The translations under genes and the position numbers were made by a program. From Fennellomyces sp. T-0311 (taxonomy: Eukaryota > Mucoromycota > Mucoromycetes > Mucorales > Lichtheimiaceae): 64,000 bases of DNA. The notes under the pieces are model-generated. The model saw nothing but the letters and a program-made list of their open reading frames with translations, ran no database searches and was not told the DNA's origin. The stretch spans positions 744,001 through 808,000 of the forward strand of contig JALLLT010000003.1 in assembly GCA_025266875.1 (NCBI GenBank), written 5' to 3'. Positions 36,799 through 47,833 of the stretch are shown here, piece by piece (position 1 is the stretch's first letter; each line of letters opens with the position of its first letter).

Positions 36799-38798
36799 AT
36801 GGTTAATTACAAGGCAACCCTTGGTATGAGCACGCACGATACGTATTAAGTAAACCTTGTTGCAGTCATTGATGATTTGAAAAAAAATAGCTACGTACGG
36901 CTTAGGCCTAATGACGGCATTCCTTTCTTCCGAAGCTCAAGAAATCCAGTATCGTGTGTTGGCCCCACCTTTCCAGAGCGAACACAGTTTGGCTGTTATT
37001 GTGGACAACGAAACGTACCCATTAAGCCGTTCATCTGCAACCCCTCTCCTCTACACAGGCAATGCACCCGTTGCCGAAGACTCCTATCATTACGTCAAAA
37101 CCATGGACGGTGCCGTAGTGGAGCATGAATATGTAACTCGGTCCAGCGTTGATGAAGACACGGTGTATCAATTCTACAATCGCTCTCGAGATGAATGGAA
37201 TATCACTCCGTTACCTCAGGTCATGGATCCACTTTCAGAAATTAACCGCATAGAATCGGATCTTCATGTGTACGGAGAAATCCCTACAATTCATTTCTTG
37301 GGCAACCAAACTGAAATCGATCATATGCACACCAATATTTTCGACGATTACCAAACGCTGACTGAAATGGTTTACATTAGGTAAACGCTAAACTGTATAT
37401 ATCTTACATCAGCAATTCTGAACCACCTTTTTTTTTAATTAGAGGAGACGAACTTCAAACTTTCAAGGATGTTGAGCTGGAACTGGCTGGTCGTGGATCA
37501 CGTTTCAGCCCTAAATTAAGCTACAATATCAAGATTCCCAAGGAATCCGGTGAAACACTTTATGGATACAGGCGTATGAAGCTACGTGCTCTATTCAGTG
37601 ATCCATCATATCTTCGTGAAAGTTTGGCATACGCTGCCATCAAATCAACTGGTCTCGCATCATCCGATTTCTCGTACGCAAGGTAGCAAGTGAACGTTAC
37701 ATTTTTTGATTCCATGATGGTTGACCCAGCAACAAATTGTAGAGTTTTCATCAATAATGAGACCGCGGGATTCTTTGGCGTCATCGAGAATTACAAAAAC
37801 CCTTGGTTCCGCAACGAATTTGGGGACGGCGATGATGACTATAGTCAAGGCAATGCTTACCAAGGGATGGTGAGTAGTGAGGCTGCAAGTGTTTTCAACC
37901 ACACCTCGGACCTCAGCTACTATGGCGATAACGTGACAGCCTATGCCGATGGACAGTACAAAATCAAAGAAGACCCATCTGAAGGAGAACCTGACTTCCG
38001 TCCGCTAATGGAATTGACCAAGTTTCTTTCAGAGGCGCCAACAGAGAGCGATGATGCAGTTGAACAATGGGAACAGCACTTTAATATGGACAGTGTCCTT
38101 CGATCGTACGTATTTACAAAAAATGAGATTTTTGGATTAATTGCCGTTCGAATTACTAACGTACGAACCATATTAGCATGGCATTGGAAGTTCTTCTTGG
38201 TTATTCTGACGGCTATATCGCCATGATTGACAATTATTACCTTTATCAAGATGGTGTCGATTCCCAACGTTTCATTTATATCCCTTCTGATCTCGATCTC
38301 ACATTTGGCAGCACAATGATCAAACTGACGGACATGCTCTCGGGTGACTATCGCACCTATCCTGGTCTTCTCGCCCGTCCGTTGACAAGTCAATTCTTAC
38401 GTGTTCCGCAATTCAAGGAGCAATACGAAACGTTACTCAAGGACCTCGTACGAGAATTGGTCAACCCAGATATCATGAACCCTTTTATTGACGACACAGC
38501 AGAAATGATTCGCGAGGATGTTACCTGGGATTGGACCTTACCTCCTTTGAGTCGTTTCAATTTCAGCCAAATCGACGAGGAATACATGGATGAAAATGGT
38601 CTTAGCGTGGATCAGTGGCCATGGCCTGTTGATAAGGATACAATTGCGGATATGTTCTTTGGACGATACAAACTTAATATTACATTTGATTTAGCTGTGA
38701 ATGGACCAACGGGATCTATTTCCCTTACTGGTGTCAAGGAATTCGTTGCTAATCAGAGTCGTGCTACAGCAGAGTTCTTCGAAACGCACCATGGTTAG
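36799..38798 (+). CDS. CotH-type spore-coat kinase family protein
   Basis: Five exons: 36799-36823, 36906-37380, 37443-37682, 37743-38105, 38177-38798 (574 aa). Exons 1 and 2 together encode a signal peptide (MVNYKATLGLMTAFLSSEA). CotH proteins are atypical secretory-pathway protein kinases; in Mucorales they sit at the cell surface, some acting as host-cell ligands. Seen: NRIESDLHVYGEIPT, SFKDVELSL-like FKDVELELAGRGSR, SYNIKIPK, GYRRMKLRAL, SDPSYLRESLAY, FSYARVFINNETAGFFGVIE across intron 3, NPWFRNEFGDG, ALEVLLGYSDGY across intron 4, DNYYLYQDG, and IPSDLDLTFGS with candidate metal-binding Asp residues. Six or more N-x-S/T sites fit secretion. It ends FFETHHG without the hydrophobic GPI tail of many paralogues, so it may be soluble. 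The in-frame stop at 37683 lies inside intron 3. Confidence 0.92.
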
Positions 38799-39062
38799 TT
38801 CAATTTCTGTAAATGTGTAGGTAGTGTGGAGTAGAAAATAAAGCACCTTATATGAGATCGTCTTGCTTTACTTTCCTTATTGGATAGCGTGTATGAATGT
38901 GTCTTCAATCTACAAGCTCATTACATTCGGTCATTCATTATTAAACTAGTTTTATAGAAATAAATCGCAGGTAAACATATCCACATAGTGATCCGTTTCC
39001 AACCTTAATTACCGATTACACAAATTCATTGTATTGTAAAAAAAAAAAGAGAAAAAAAACTT

Positions 39063-39945
39063 CTAAATGAGGTCACCTTCGTTAGGTGTGGTAGGTGTAT
39101 TCTTTAGTTCATTGATTATACTTTCAACCTTGGCAGCAATATTTTTCGGTTCCTCCATTGCCCCAATTCCTATATATCATCATCAGAAATTTCCATCCCT
39201 CTATCTGGCATATATCCTTTACCTGTGTCACCGCAAGCAAGTGTTTTACTTATCGGGTCAATGATTTTGAAGCCTAGCGCATCACGCAAAACACCAAGGT
39301 GCTTTGCAGTAAATGGATGGTTCCACATATTGGTATTCATGGCCGGACACACGATCACAGGCTTTGATATGTCCCAAGCGCGTAATATACATGTCTATTC
39401 GCATCATAATTTACCAGGCCAGTTCAATTGTTAAAGCACATAGCATGCATACCAGCAAATTGTCGCAAAGACCGTTGGCGATCTTGGCAAGGGTATTGGC
39501 GTCTAATGGTGCGATCAACATGACATCGGCCCAATTGCGAAGCTAGTCAAATATTAGTTTCCCTTTTAATATTGTTATTATAGCAATTAACGTACTTCGA
39601 TATGGAGAACTGGGTCAGTTTTCTTCTTCCATATCTAGAATTACGCTTGTCAATAACGTTTTTCTTTTCTGCCGCCCAAAAATAAAACTTACTGCCCATT
39701 CTTGTTCATCAGTAAAAATCTCGGCATTAACTTGATCTTGCGTGAAAAAAAAATGTGCTGCTTTTGTAGGAACAACTCGTACATTAAAGTTGGGATTCTG
39801 CTCGGTTTCGTTTTTTTCGATCAGAACGACGATTAGTAAGCGATTTTCATTCACTTGCCTGGCTCAAGACATCAACAATCTCAGGTATCTTAATGCTGGC
39901 CACACTGCCTGTGGCACCGACGAGAATGTTGACTTTGTCTGGCAT
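39063..39945 (-). CDS. Phosphopantothenoylcysteine decarboxylase (coenzyme A synthesis; Hal3/PPCDC family)
   Basis: Six exons (minus): 39945-39859, 39800-39693, 39634-39596, 39542-39453, 39394-39223, 39169-39063 (200 aa). This flavoprotein decarboxylates 4'-phosphopantothenoylcysteine to 4'-phosphopantetheine. Seen: NILVGATGSVASIKIPEIV (flavin site), VRVVPTKAAHFF, EWAIWKKKTDPVLHIELRNW with the catalytic His, VMLIAPLDANTLAKIANGLC, CPAMNTNMWNHPFTAKHL with the substrate-binding Asn, and LACGDTGIGAMEEP with the catalytic Cys. Intron 1 uses a GC donor (gcaagt) with a TACTAAT branch site. It lacks the long acidic tails of yeast Sis2/Vhs3, so it is probably the simple enzyme form. It is convergent with the CotH gene. 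Confidence 0.94.
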
Positions 39946-40247
39946 GGCGAAAGAGTTGGAAGAGTAGAGCTGTCGAAAAAATTCATGCTGCTCTCGGAAA
40001 ACTCAGCGTCCTTACGTATCAGTGAGGAGGAGGAATGCTGTCGGAAACAAGCATCTTAGCAAGTCAGGCTTTAAAGTAATTACTATGTATATGCAACCCA
40101 CTTTTCTACGCTCCATTCGATAGTAATCCTCTGTAAGAGCCATGATACATAGATACATCACTTGCTATGTCATACTGCATTGACGCACGCAATTTATTTT
40201 GCACTTCGCTTTTCATGTGGGTGACAGAATATACGGCTCCGTTATAC

Positions 40248-41562
40248 TTAAATCTCAATTACTACCTTGCCAAATTGTTGGTGTTTCCTGAAGAGGACAT
40301 ATAAGCCATCTAGTGCAGAATAAAACAAAGGTATACTTACTCCAATAGTGAAACTGATTTATCAAGATTTTCTTCTGTCAATCCTTTGAGATGGGTCGAG
40401 ACGACGGGTCGGATCTTGTGTTTGTCGACAAACTCGAGCATCTTGGCAAACTCGGCGCGCGAACCCATTGTAGAGCCCTTCAACTCGCAGTTACGATACC
40501 AGAATTCACTTGTAAACAATACACCATTTGGACTAGCAGTGTTTCCATACTGTGTAGCAATACCACCTGGAGCCATCACAAGCGGGATTTGTTCAAAGAG
40601 AGGACCACCGGCACCATCAACAACAGCGTTGATTTCATGGCCATTCAACTGCTTCTTCAAATCTTCAAGAGCATTGGCTGTTCAAAACATTCTTTACTCA
40701 GTAAGCATAATAAGTGCAATAATCCTAATAACTTACGATCCTTATAGTTGATGCCACCCTCAGCACCCAACTCCTTGGCAAACTTAATTTTATCGGGGTT
40801 GGAGGATGTAACATAAACGTGGGCGCCGACAGCCACAGCGAATTGAAGCGCATAAAGAGCGACACCGCCGCCAATACCAGTAATCAACACATAGCTTCCT
40901 TTCTTGGCTTGACATTTGGTAAAGAGTGCTCTAGAGGATATCATTTAGATCAGTGACATTTTCAAATGATATCGAATAAATACCTAAAAGCCGTGAGACC
41001 AGCGAGCGGAAGTGCAGCGGCTTCAGCGGTTGTAAGGTGTTCTGGGCAAGGAAACACTTCTTCACTGTCGACAGTGATCGTTTCCGCGAAAGTACCTAAG
41101 AAAACTGTTATTCTCCCTGTTCTGATTAATGTTGAGTAAAACTTACCTGGAGAAGGAAGCAAGCCCAAAATCCTGAAATCTTTCATTCCGTTCTCAGGAC
41201 CCAAAGGATCTGACACCCAGTTGACGGACGGGCAAATTAAGACGCGTTGACCTTCTTCGGCGGAAGCAGTGCCCTTCTTCTCAACAATGCCAACAGCATC
41301 AGAACCTAGCACCGAACCTTCAACAATACCCATGTATTGACCCTTGAGGATCCAAATATCGCTTTGCGTGTATATTAGAAACGATGATTTACCGTCACGA
41401 ACAAAAGCAATATATTCACCGGTGATTGAATGCGAATCCCTGAATCTTCACTACTGTTTGGTTTGATTGAGGCTCCGGTGGGTGAAAGTCTTTAACTTCT
41501 ACACCATACTGGAAAGGTGTGTTGGGCTTTGGTGTTGATGTAAGAATTCCTGCTTTAACCAT
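40248..41562 (-). CDS. MDR-family NADPH quinone oxidoreductase / zinc-type alcohol-dehydrogenase-like
   Basis: Exons (minus): 41562-41420, 41361-41147, 41095-40984, 40930-40737, 40677-40341, 40309 to about 40248. Medium-chain reductase: GroES-like N-half ([38 protein letters not shown]-like [14 protein letters not shown]), [15 protein letters not shown], then the Rossmann motif [27 protein letters not shown], and [15 protein letters not shown]. It lacks the Cys cluster of the structural zinc site, so it is probably zinc-independent. The last exon is a problem: the family C-terminus ([15 protein letters not shown]) is one base out of phase with the only good donor/acceptor pair (40341/40309), which instead gives a short EWLICPLQ-type end stopping at 40255. 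The substrate is unknown. Confidence 0.85.
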
Positions 41563-43012
41563 AGCGAAGAAAGATGAAACCCAGGTTAAATTTTTCAGCT
41601 TTCTTTTTATATTGAAACGCCTGATTACAAATCAGCGCGCACAAGTGACAGCATAAGAACGCTGTCATATCGGACATGATCAAGAAGTCGAAACTCAGAA
41701 ACGTGGAAATAACTATGCTCGTCTTTATATTAACGGATATTAAGAGTACACCTTGTTGCCATGATACGTTGCTCAGTAGTATATACTACAAATATTTGAT
41801 GGCGCTGCTTAGCTGGATTTCTGGCGATCCACGTGGCGTCGTACCGTACCACCTCAAAAGAGTCGACATTAAAAGTTTAACCTTTATTTTGGGAGGAGCC
41901 AAGAATTTTGGCATTAGAAAGTACATCCTTTACCGATCCTTTATTAATTGTTTTTGATCGCTTTATCATTGATCAAAGGTTCGTAGTTAGACTAATTCGT
42001 TAGCAATTATTTGTTTGTGTCCTGAACCCTGTTCATGGCAACCGAAGGGTTATTGGGACTGCAATAATCCTCGACTACGTCCATTCACATATTTTGCGTT
42101 ATGTCCATTCCGAAAAGCAACTCAAGGTGCTTTCTTTATAATCTCCGCTGTGATTCTCCCGGTTTTGCGCAATCTGCTTGTCGATAAAACTCTTGATCGC
42201 TTCTCTTAAAATGGAGGGAACTAAGTCATTAACCAAAGTAAATTTTAGCACTACGTATTTGTCCTGTTAACATTGTATATCCTATGAGGGTTTATAAAGG
42301 AGACCCTTGTCTTGCAATAGCTTACCAATTGTACGTGTCTTTGACTTTGTTGTAAATGGTGAAACAGCCATAGATGATAATGATAAAAGGTCTTCCCTAT
42401 CGGATACGTAGCACATATCGATTTAACTGTAAAAAATCCTAGTGTAACATAATGAGACGGTACAATAAAATTATCCGAAGTCTGTAAAATCTTGTAAAAT
42501 CTTGTAAAATCTTGTGAAAACTGCCATTTTACAAGAAAATTGTTTTACAGTATTTAACTTCATCACGAAGTGTACTTACAGAGTAACATGTCTACACGGC
42601 TAAGAATTGTATTGTATAAACGAATGTGGTAAATTCAACAGGACATGAGATTGACGCCAATACAGCAATGCGGTCATTACGGGCTCCTGCATCATTCGAC
42701 ATACCATTTCTTTAACGCTGTACGTAATTTAGCCTACGCTTATAGTATACGCACAGTTCGTACTTTTAGTCGCTGAATACTTTAGTTCAAAAGTTATAAT
42801 TTTATTGCTGGGAAGTATTGGGCCTGCTCCTATACTTATTAGGTTGCCCCCTTGCGGCACTTATGTTTGTTTGAATATTACAAAGAGAATAGAATTTCAT
42901 GCTTGAAAAAACCATAAAGATGAACAAAAAGCAGTCGGTGTCGAGGAGGATGATAGGCAACGGGGATTACTATATTATACTAAATTTATGACCTTCGGGA
43001 ACCACACACGTC
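41563..43012. other. Intergenic, no gene seen
   Basis: AT-rich, with short ORFs lacking features. It contains the small repeat described at 42481-42536 and marks the left border of the transposon island. Confidence 0.5.
42481..42536. repeat. 10-bp tandem repeat (about 4 units) with an inverted unit
   Basis: Four copies of a CTTGTAAAAT-like unit lie at 42481-42520, the first and last imperfect. Six bases later ATTTTACAAGA (42526-42536) is the reverse complement of one unit, so a stem-loop can form. Confidence 0.7.
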
Positions 43013-43400
43013 TTATGTGATTTCCGTATGACGATTCAGCCAGATCTTGGATGTTGCTTCCAGTACTTGTCTCACTATTTTGGTTATCAGCATTCGGACG
43101 GGCCAGTTTGTCGATCTGATGTAGAGTTCAGAGCAGTGCTGGCAAACTTTCTCCCATTTACCACGGGTAAGGCCGACATCGACACGCGAGAGGCAGTTTA
43201 TAATATAGTCAATTCGGAGTGTGTCGACGGCCAACTCGGGTATGTTGCCGAATGCTGCCAGTAGTTCTTGCACTTGTAGTTCCGCGAGCAAGCAGGTGAC
43301 AAAATGACTTCGCTTGGTCTTGGCTTGTCCACAAGGGCAGTCTGGGATTTGTAACAGGGTGATATAAGTATTAAGCTACTTGCTTCCGCTCTATATGTAC
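43013..43400 (-). pseudogene. C-terminal fragment of a LINE-type reverse transcriptase (ORF2)
   Basis: A minus-strand frame from about 43390 to the stop at 43013 reads IPDCPCGQAKTKRSHFVTC, a C-x-C...H-x4-C knuckle that in fungal non-LTR retrotransposons follows the reverse transcriptase domain. It continues FGNIPELAVDTLRIDY and GLTRGKWEKVCQHC, the usual end of Mucoromycota ORF2 proteins. The endonuclease and polymerase parts are absent, as expected for a 5'-truncated insertion. Confidence 0.6.
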
Positions 43401-43417
43401 TTGTTGCTTTCTCAAAC

Positions 43418-43570
43418 ATGTTTACCTCTTATAGACCCTCTTCACCGTCATTCAATGTTGCTTATGGACCAGAACCAGCCGATTCTTCTTCTGATGATAT
43501 CGATGATATTTTGCAGATTATAAGCACACGAGGTCGCTTACTCGCGGCCAGAAAAAAATTTGTCCAATAA
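43418..43570 (+). CDS. Small ORF, 50 aa, unrecognised
   Basis: The frame starts ATG at 43418 and ends TAA at 43568-43570. The product (MFTSYRPSSPSFNVAYGP, then an acidic SSSDDIDD and a basic end GRLLAARKKFVQ) has a protein-like composition, but no family is recognised. It lies between the LINE fragment and the solo LTR and may be chance. Confidence 0.2.
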   Translation: MFTSYRPSSPSFNVAYGPEPADSSSDDIDDILQIISTRGRLLAARKKFVQ

Positions 43571-43649
43571 TTGATTATTGTAGTACTTTTTATTTCTTGT
43601 AATACCGTATAACGAACGATAGTCTTGAATGTAGACTTAAGAACCTTGC

Positions 43650-44046
43650 ATTAATGTCGTATTCCCGACATACACCATCATCCATGGTTACATGCTTTTC
43701 CTTAGTCCTTGTTTACATCCGTTGTTATTGCGACATCAACAACCGTACAGTTATCGATTGCCTTATTTGCTTGCATGTGCAACCTTGATCCGGCTTTACC
43801 GATCATGCAGGGCAACTCCGTTAACTAAGGCTCTGTATGACCTTCGGCCTCATTAACATTAGACGGCAAGGTCGTTAGAGACTCGGCGATAACATGGATC
43901 TTTGGACTATTAGACAAAAGTATTCATCTTCTCCGTCCCGACTCATCACCATTATAAATAGAGAGTAGTTTTCCTCAATAAAACATCATCTTATTTTGGT
44001 CTCGTCTTTCGAAAGCCTTTTTCTCATTAAGCGATACCACAATTAA
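43650..44046 (+). mobile_element. Solo LTR with 5-bp target-site duplication
   Basis: The LTR spans 43655-44041 (387 bp), starts TGTCGTATTCCCGACA and ends GCGATACCACA (TG...CA). ATTAA is present directly before (43650-43654) and directly after (44042-44046), a perfect 5-bp target duplication typical of Ty3/Ty1-type retrotransposons. Inside are TATAAATA (about 43955) and AATAAA (about 43978), fitting the promoter and polyadenylation signals of an LTR. No internal gag-pol is present, so the element was lost by LTR-LTR recombination. Confidence 0.85.
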
Positions 44047-45530
44047 TTACAAGTGATATGTTATTGTCCCCAAGACATAATGTTTGATGAACTTCGTACC
44101 CTCCTACCAACACGGACAATGAGCTACTGATTGAAACGGTTGGGTAGGTGTTAACATTGCTTTTTATGGTATCCCATAATGCGCTGTGCCGAGAATTCTC
44201 TTTAATGATGTATGTTATACATAAAGGTTTAAGGGTGATATACAGTGATGCTTACACCAGAAGTGGTGGGATTCAGGATAATTTTAACTTATGATAAGCA
44301 CTCTATAGCAAAGACACCGAGTATAATGACCATAGCAACAAGCAGGCGGTAAAAAATCTATGAGTTGAAAGGGGTCAAATACAAACCAGCACAGCTCCTC
44401 CGTGTTCTCGTCTAGCAAAACAGTCTGGATAACCGATCTACTGAATCAGAATAACGAACATCCAATCGCAAGTATCCAGATTCCTGAAATCATACGATAC
44501 AGCGGTATCGTGCAAGCAGAACTCATGAATGTCAGGTTGTACATCCTTAAGGTACTTACATGGATTATGATACTGAAGACACTCAATTTCAAACATAAAC
44601 CTAACTTAGGGAAAAAGGGTGTTGTCTGTTTCACTGCATGTCGGCATTGGCGGAATGCAGTGTATACGACCATGAATAAAAAAAAGCCACAAAGGGAATA
44701 GAGCATATAAAGTGGTAAAGAACCAAAGAGGTAGAAAGGGTTTCACTTTGGGACCCAAACTTGATGGGACTTGCCGCTACCATCACTCCGGGTTGCATCC
44801 CACGACAGTGCCTTTCTTTTTGGATAACCGTGCTTTTTTTTTATCGCGTGACATTCCTCAGTAATCCGCGTTGTATCATCATGCAGCAAGATCGCGTTTT
44901 GTTAAGACTTCCATCATAAAGCAAAAGTAAAGTTTCGCTCTGGACACGCAGCGATGAACCATTTGATTCTGTCAAATGCAGATGTGAACACCTTCTTCAC
45001 CGGATGTTGCTTCAAGCGTGGGTCACTCCCGCAACAATGGATAGTCTTCCAGTCGGCATCGCCATTCAAAGCATATGTTCTGCCCCAGTGCATGAGACTT
45101 TAAAACCAGTTATCATGGCCCGTACAATGCAAAGACAAGGCTTGGCCAGGGCGGGAAAAAATGGAGCTGAGGAAGTGGATGGTGAAGTGAAAAGGTGTAT
45201 CCCTCTTAGTGCTGAGTCATCGAAGCGTTGCCGATGGTTCAGAGCGATTGAAAGCGAGAATACCGTTACTGTCTGCTTGCTCTGGCTTTTCGATATTTAA
45301 GGGCGGCGACTAATACGAGGGAAGTTTGATAAGCCTTGTAAAGATGTCTATGATAAACCGAATATTCCCCATACTTGCGACGGACCATTCCTTGGTAACC
45401 ACAAGCTCAGATGACTTATCCGCCTTGAATGGTGGAGTAATGGGCAAACGGAGTTCAATGGTGTGACATTGAGACGAAAAGAATAGTTGGGAAGGCGGCT
45501 TTGGTACTATTTTACTGGGAGTCGAATTAT
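44047..45530. other. No recognisable gene
   Basis: Several ORFs of 90-100 codons (44402-44701, 45004-45300) have no family features. A shared GC-richer composition from about 44900 suggests old transposon DNA, but this is inference. Confidence 0.4.
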
Positions 45531-47833
45531 TTTTTGTGCGACATTCGCTCTGTGTAAGCCAAACGAAAAAAAAAAGTGAAGCTGCTCAGGTTGCTCCAAG
45601 CCATGGACGCGCACGATGTGAAGAGTAGGTGGGGATGGAAGGAACCAAAGTCAACCGCCCAGAAGGTTACAGATCCGCTTACGTTGCCTACCAACATCCT
45701 GACAGGCTCTGTCACGATAGCAACACTGCCTGGCTGAAGGGTTGGTCAGGGTTGCTTATGTAATCTATCGTGAGGGTCCACTGTCAACAAGAAGTGCAAG
45801 CAAAGGATTCAACGGTGGCGCAGAACTGACAAAAAAAGAGCCGAGGAACACGCAGTAGCTCCTCAGCATGATTTAAAAAAGATTTGGCTATACGTAACGT
45901 CCGGACTCTCTGACCGAAAGTCTCTCGATGGCGAACATTGTTGTCGTAATGAATGTATGGCGATCGAGATCACAGTTGTTTGATGGAAAAACAGTGTCAT
46001 AGAAGACGTGCACGCCCCTTTAGAATCATATTCGTCCGCCGCCATGCACAGCAGCAATGGCCCACTGCCAAGAAAAACGGTTATATATATGAAAAAATCG
46101 ATTTGCTTGCTTTTGGGGTCATTCGATGCGGAAAAGACGGTTTTCCGATAGTAAAGGTGTCCGTTTTGAAAGCTGATCGGTAGGTTTTGCGCTATTCGTC
46201 GTCGCACTTCCTGAAATGGGACCAAACCCACAAATCGCAATTAATACAGGGATAATCGGTTCAGCCGGCGTGGACAAAAGAGAGGTCTGTGCACTGTACA
46301 CCGTCAAGCGGACTTGTCGGTATGGCAGTAGTGTGGATCAGCAACGAAGACCAGAAAAAAAAGGCTACCTTTCAAGCCATACAGTCCTTTATTCGTCTTG
46401 CACACCGTTTGCTGCGGCCATAACCTGTTTCTGAGGCTGTAAAACGTCATAGCCTGGGTGACTGTTGCTACATGTGAAAAAATAGGGGGACTGCTCGCTT
46501 TCAAAAAGGTATAAAAGGAGGTCAGAATCGGCAGCTTTTTTTCTTTCTTTTCACAATAATCCCAAGAGAAAGTTATGCTCGAGGGAAACCACCAGGGTCT
46601 CCAGTAGTGAGATGGCACAGACAGATGAAGGGATAAACTTCCCCTTGCTCTTTGTTTGGTTGTGCTTCATTACTGTTGAGATTCAAAAATACCGAAGCTG
46701 CTTTGGTGGCTGCTGGTCTTCCTTTAGACAGCCGGTCCTCTTTGGAGACTTGATCAACCTCCTTGGAGACTTGCTGCTCTTCTGGGGGCAGGTAGCTTCC
46801 CTTGTGGAAGAAGCTGCTTCGGGGGAATATGGGACTGGTGGCCCACCTATCCAATCAAACAAGAGAACGAAAAAAAAAAACTTAATGGTCTTCTGAAGAA
46901 GGCCTTTTAATTGGCTTGTTGTTCAAGTGACCCGTTCCTGTTGGTGACTGTCACTCAGGGTCTCGATTCAATAAAGTCATTGCTTTTTTCCCACATGATC
47001 TGCGCGCTTACTACTTGACCGACGCGTTGTTTTTGCCACTTGCTGCTTACATTGGTGCGATTTTCCCCTAATAAAGTCCAATCCGTGTCCGTTCCAGCCC
47101 TGCCCAATCAAGTCCGATTTTCCTTTTTTGTGTGTCGACTGGTTTTTCCAGAAATACGTTTGATACAATCGTGGCGTTCGATTTATGATGCTTTTCGAGT
47201 GAGATCTCGTGAGCTATATGAAGCTCGCTCGTACTGAGCACACTGGAAGGCCTGGTTGAAGCGACTTTCTCGGGTGTCTTCTTTGTTTGATCGCGCCCGG
47301 TAACAAAATGTCAGTACTCTTGCCAAAGCATATGACATGAATCTTTGTTCGTTTTGATTGATATAGACCGAGGCGAGCGGGGTAATGACTCGATGAAGAC
47401 ATGCATGATTGTTCGTTGGCACGCCGAGTTTATATCCAACATGAATACTCGGACAACAAGCATCGCCGTATTCTGTGCCAAAAACAGGTTATACGTAGCA
47501 CGGAGCGCAGGTCAACTCTTATCCCCCTCAAAAGAGAAAGAGTTCTGGACCAGGCGACAGAACAATCAGGCTCAACCAAAACGCCCAGTTCCACTTTGCC
47601 TCGGCGCCGTTGCCACACTAATCAATGTAGTAGAGCATGACCGATACTTTGAATGGCGTTTGGATGTCTCCATGGAGACCGCTGCACGCGTGAAGACCTC
47701 TTCTTATTAATTTGAGCTTTTTACGGAATGACTTGTTGGCACCGTGTTATGTTGGCGCTACATATGTCGGCGTACTACTGGTGGACTGACACAAGCCGCG
47801 CCTGGGTCATGGCTTGGATATCCCCTTTTTTCG
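45531..47833. repeat. Left arm of a large inverted repeat (2.3 kb)
   Basis: The 2303 bases starting TTTTTGTGCGACATTCGCTC are the reverse complement of 49124-51427 with only about ten differences noticed by eye. Both arms hold the same set of ORFs of up to 125 codons; none resembles a known family. Within the arm, a Lys/Ser/Glu-rich frame contains two imperfect CAAGTCTCCAA-GAGG units. The outer end has no obvious target duplication. Confidence 0.9.

Noticed and set aside
37443..37690. In-frame stop suggesting a broken CotH gene
   Set aside because: The stop lies in a GT-AG intron (37683-37742); splicing gives the family sequence in phase.
41563..42220. Small ORFs at 41676-41957 and 42015-42209 as genes
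   Set aside because: They have no features, splice partners or family resemblance.
45863..46240. 125-codon ORF in the inverted-repeat arm (also at 50718-51095) as a gene
   Set aside because: No family features, and similar-length frames overlap on the other strand.
47345..47710. 121-codon ORF in both arms (also 49246-49611)
   Set aside because: It is kept in both arms simply because the arms are near-identical; three frames overlap there and none is recognisable.
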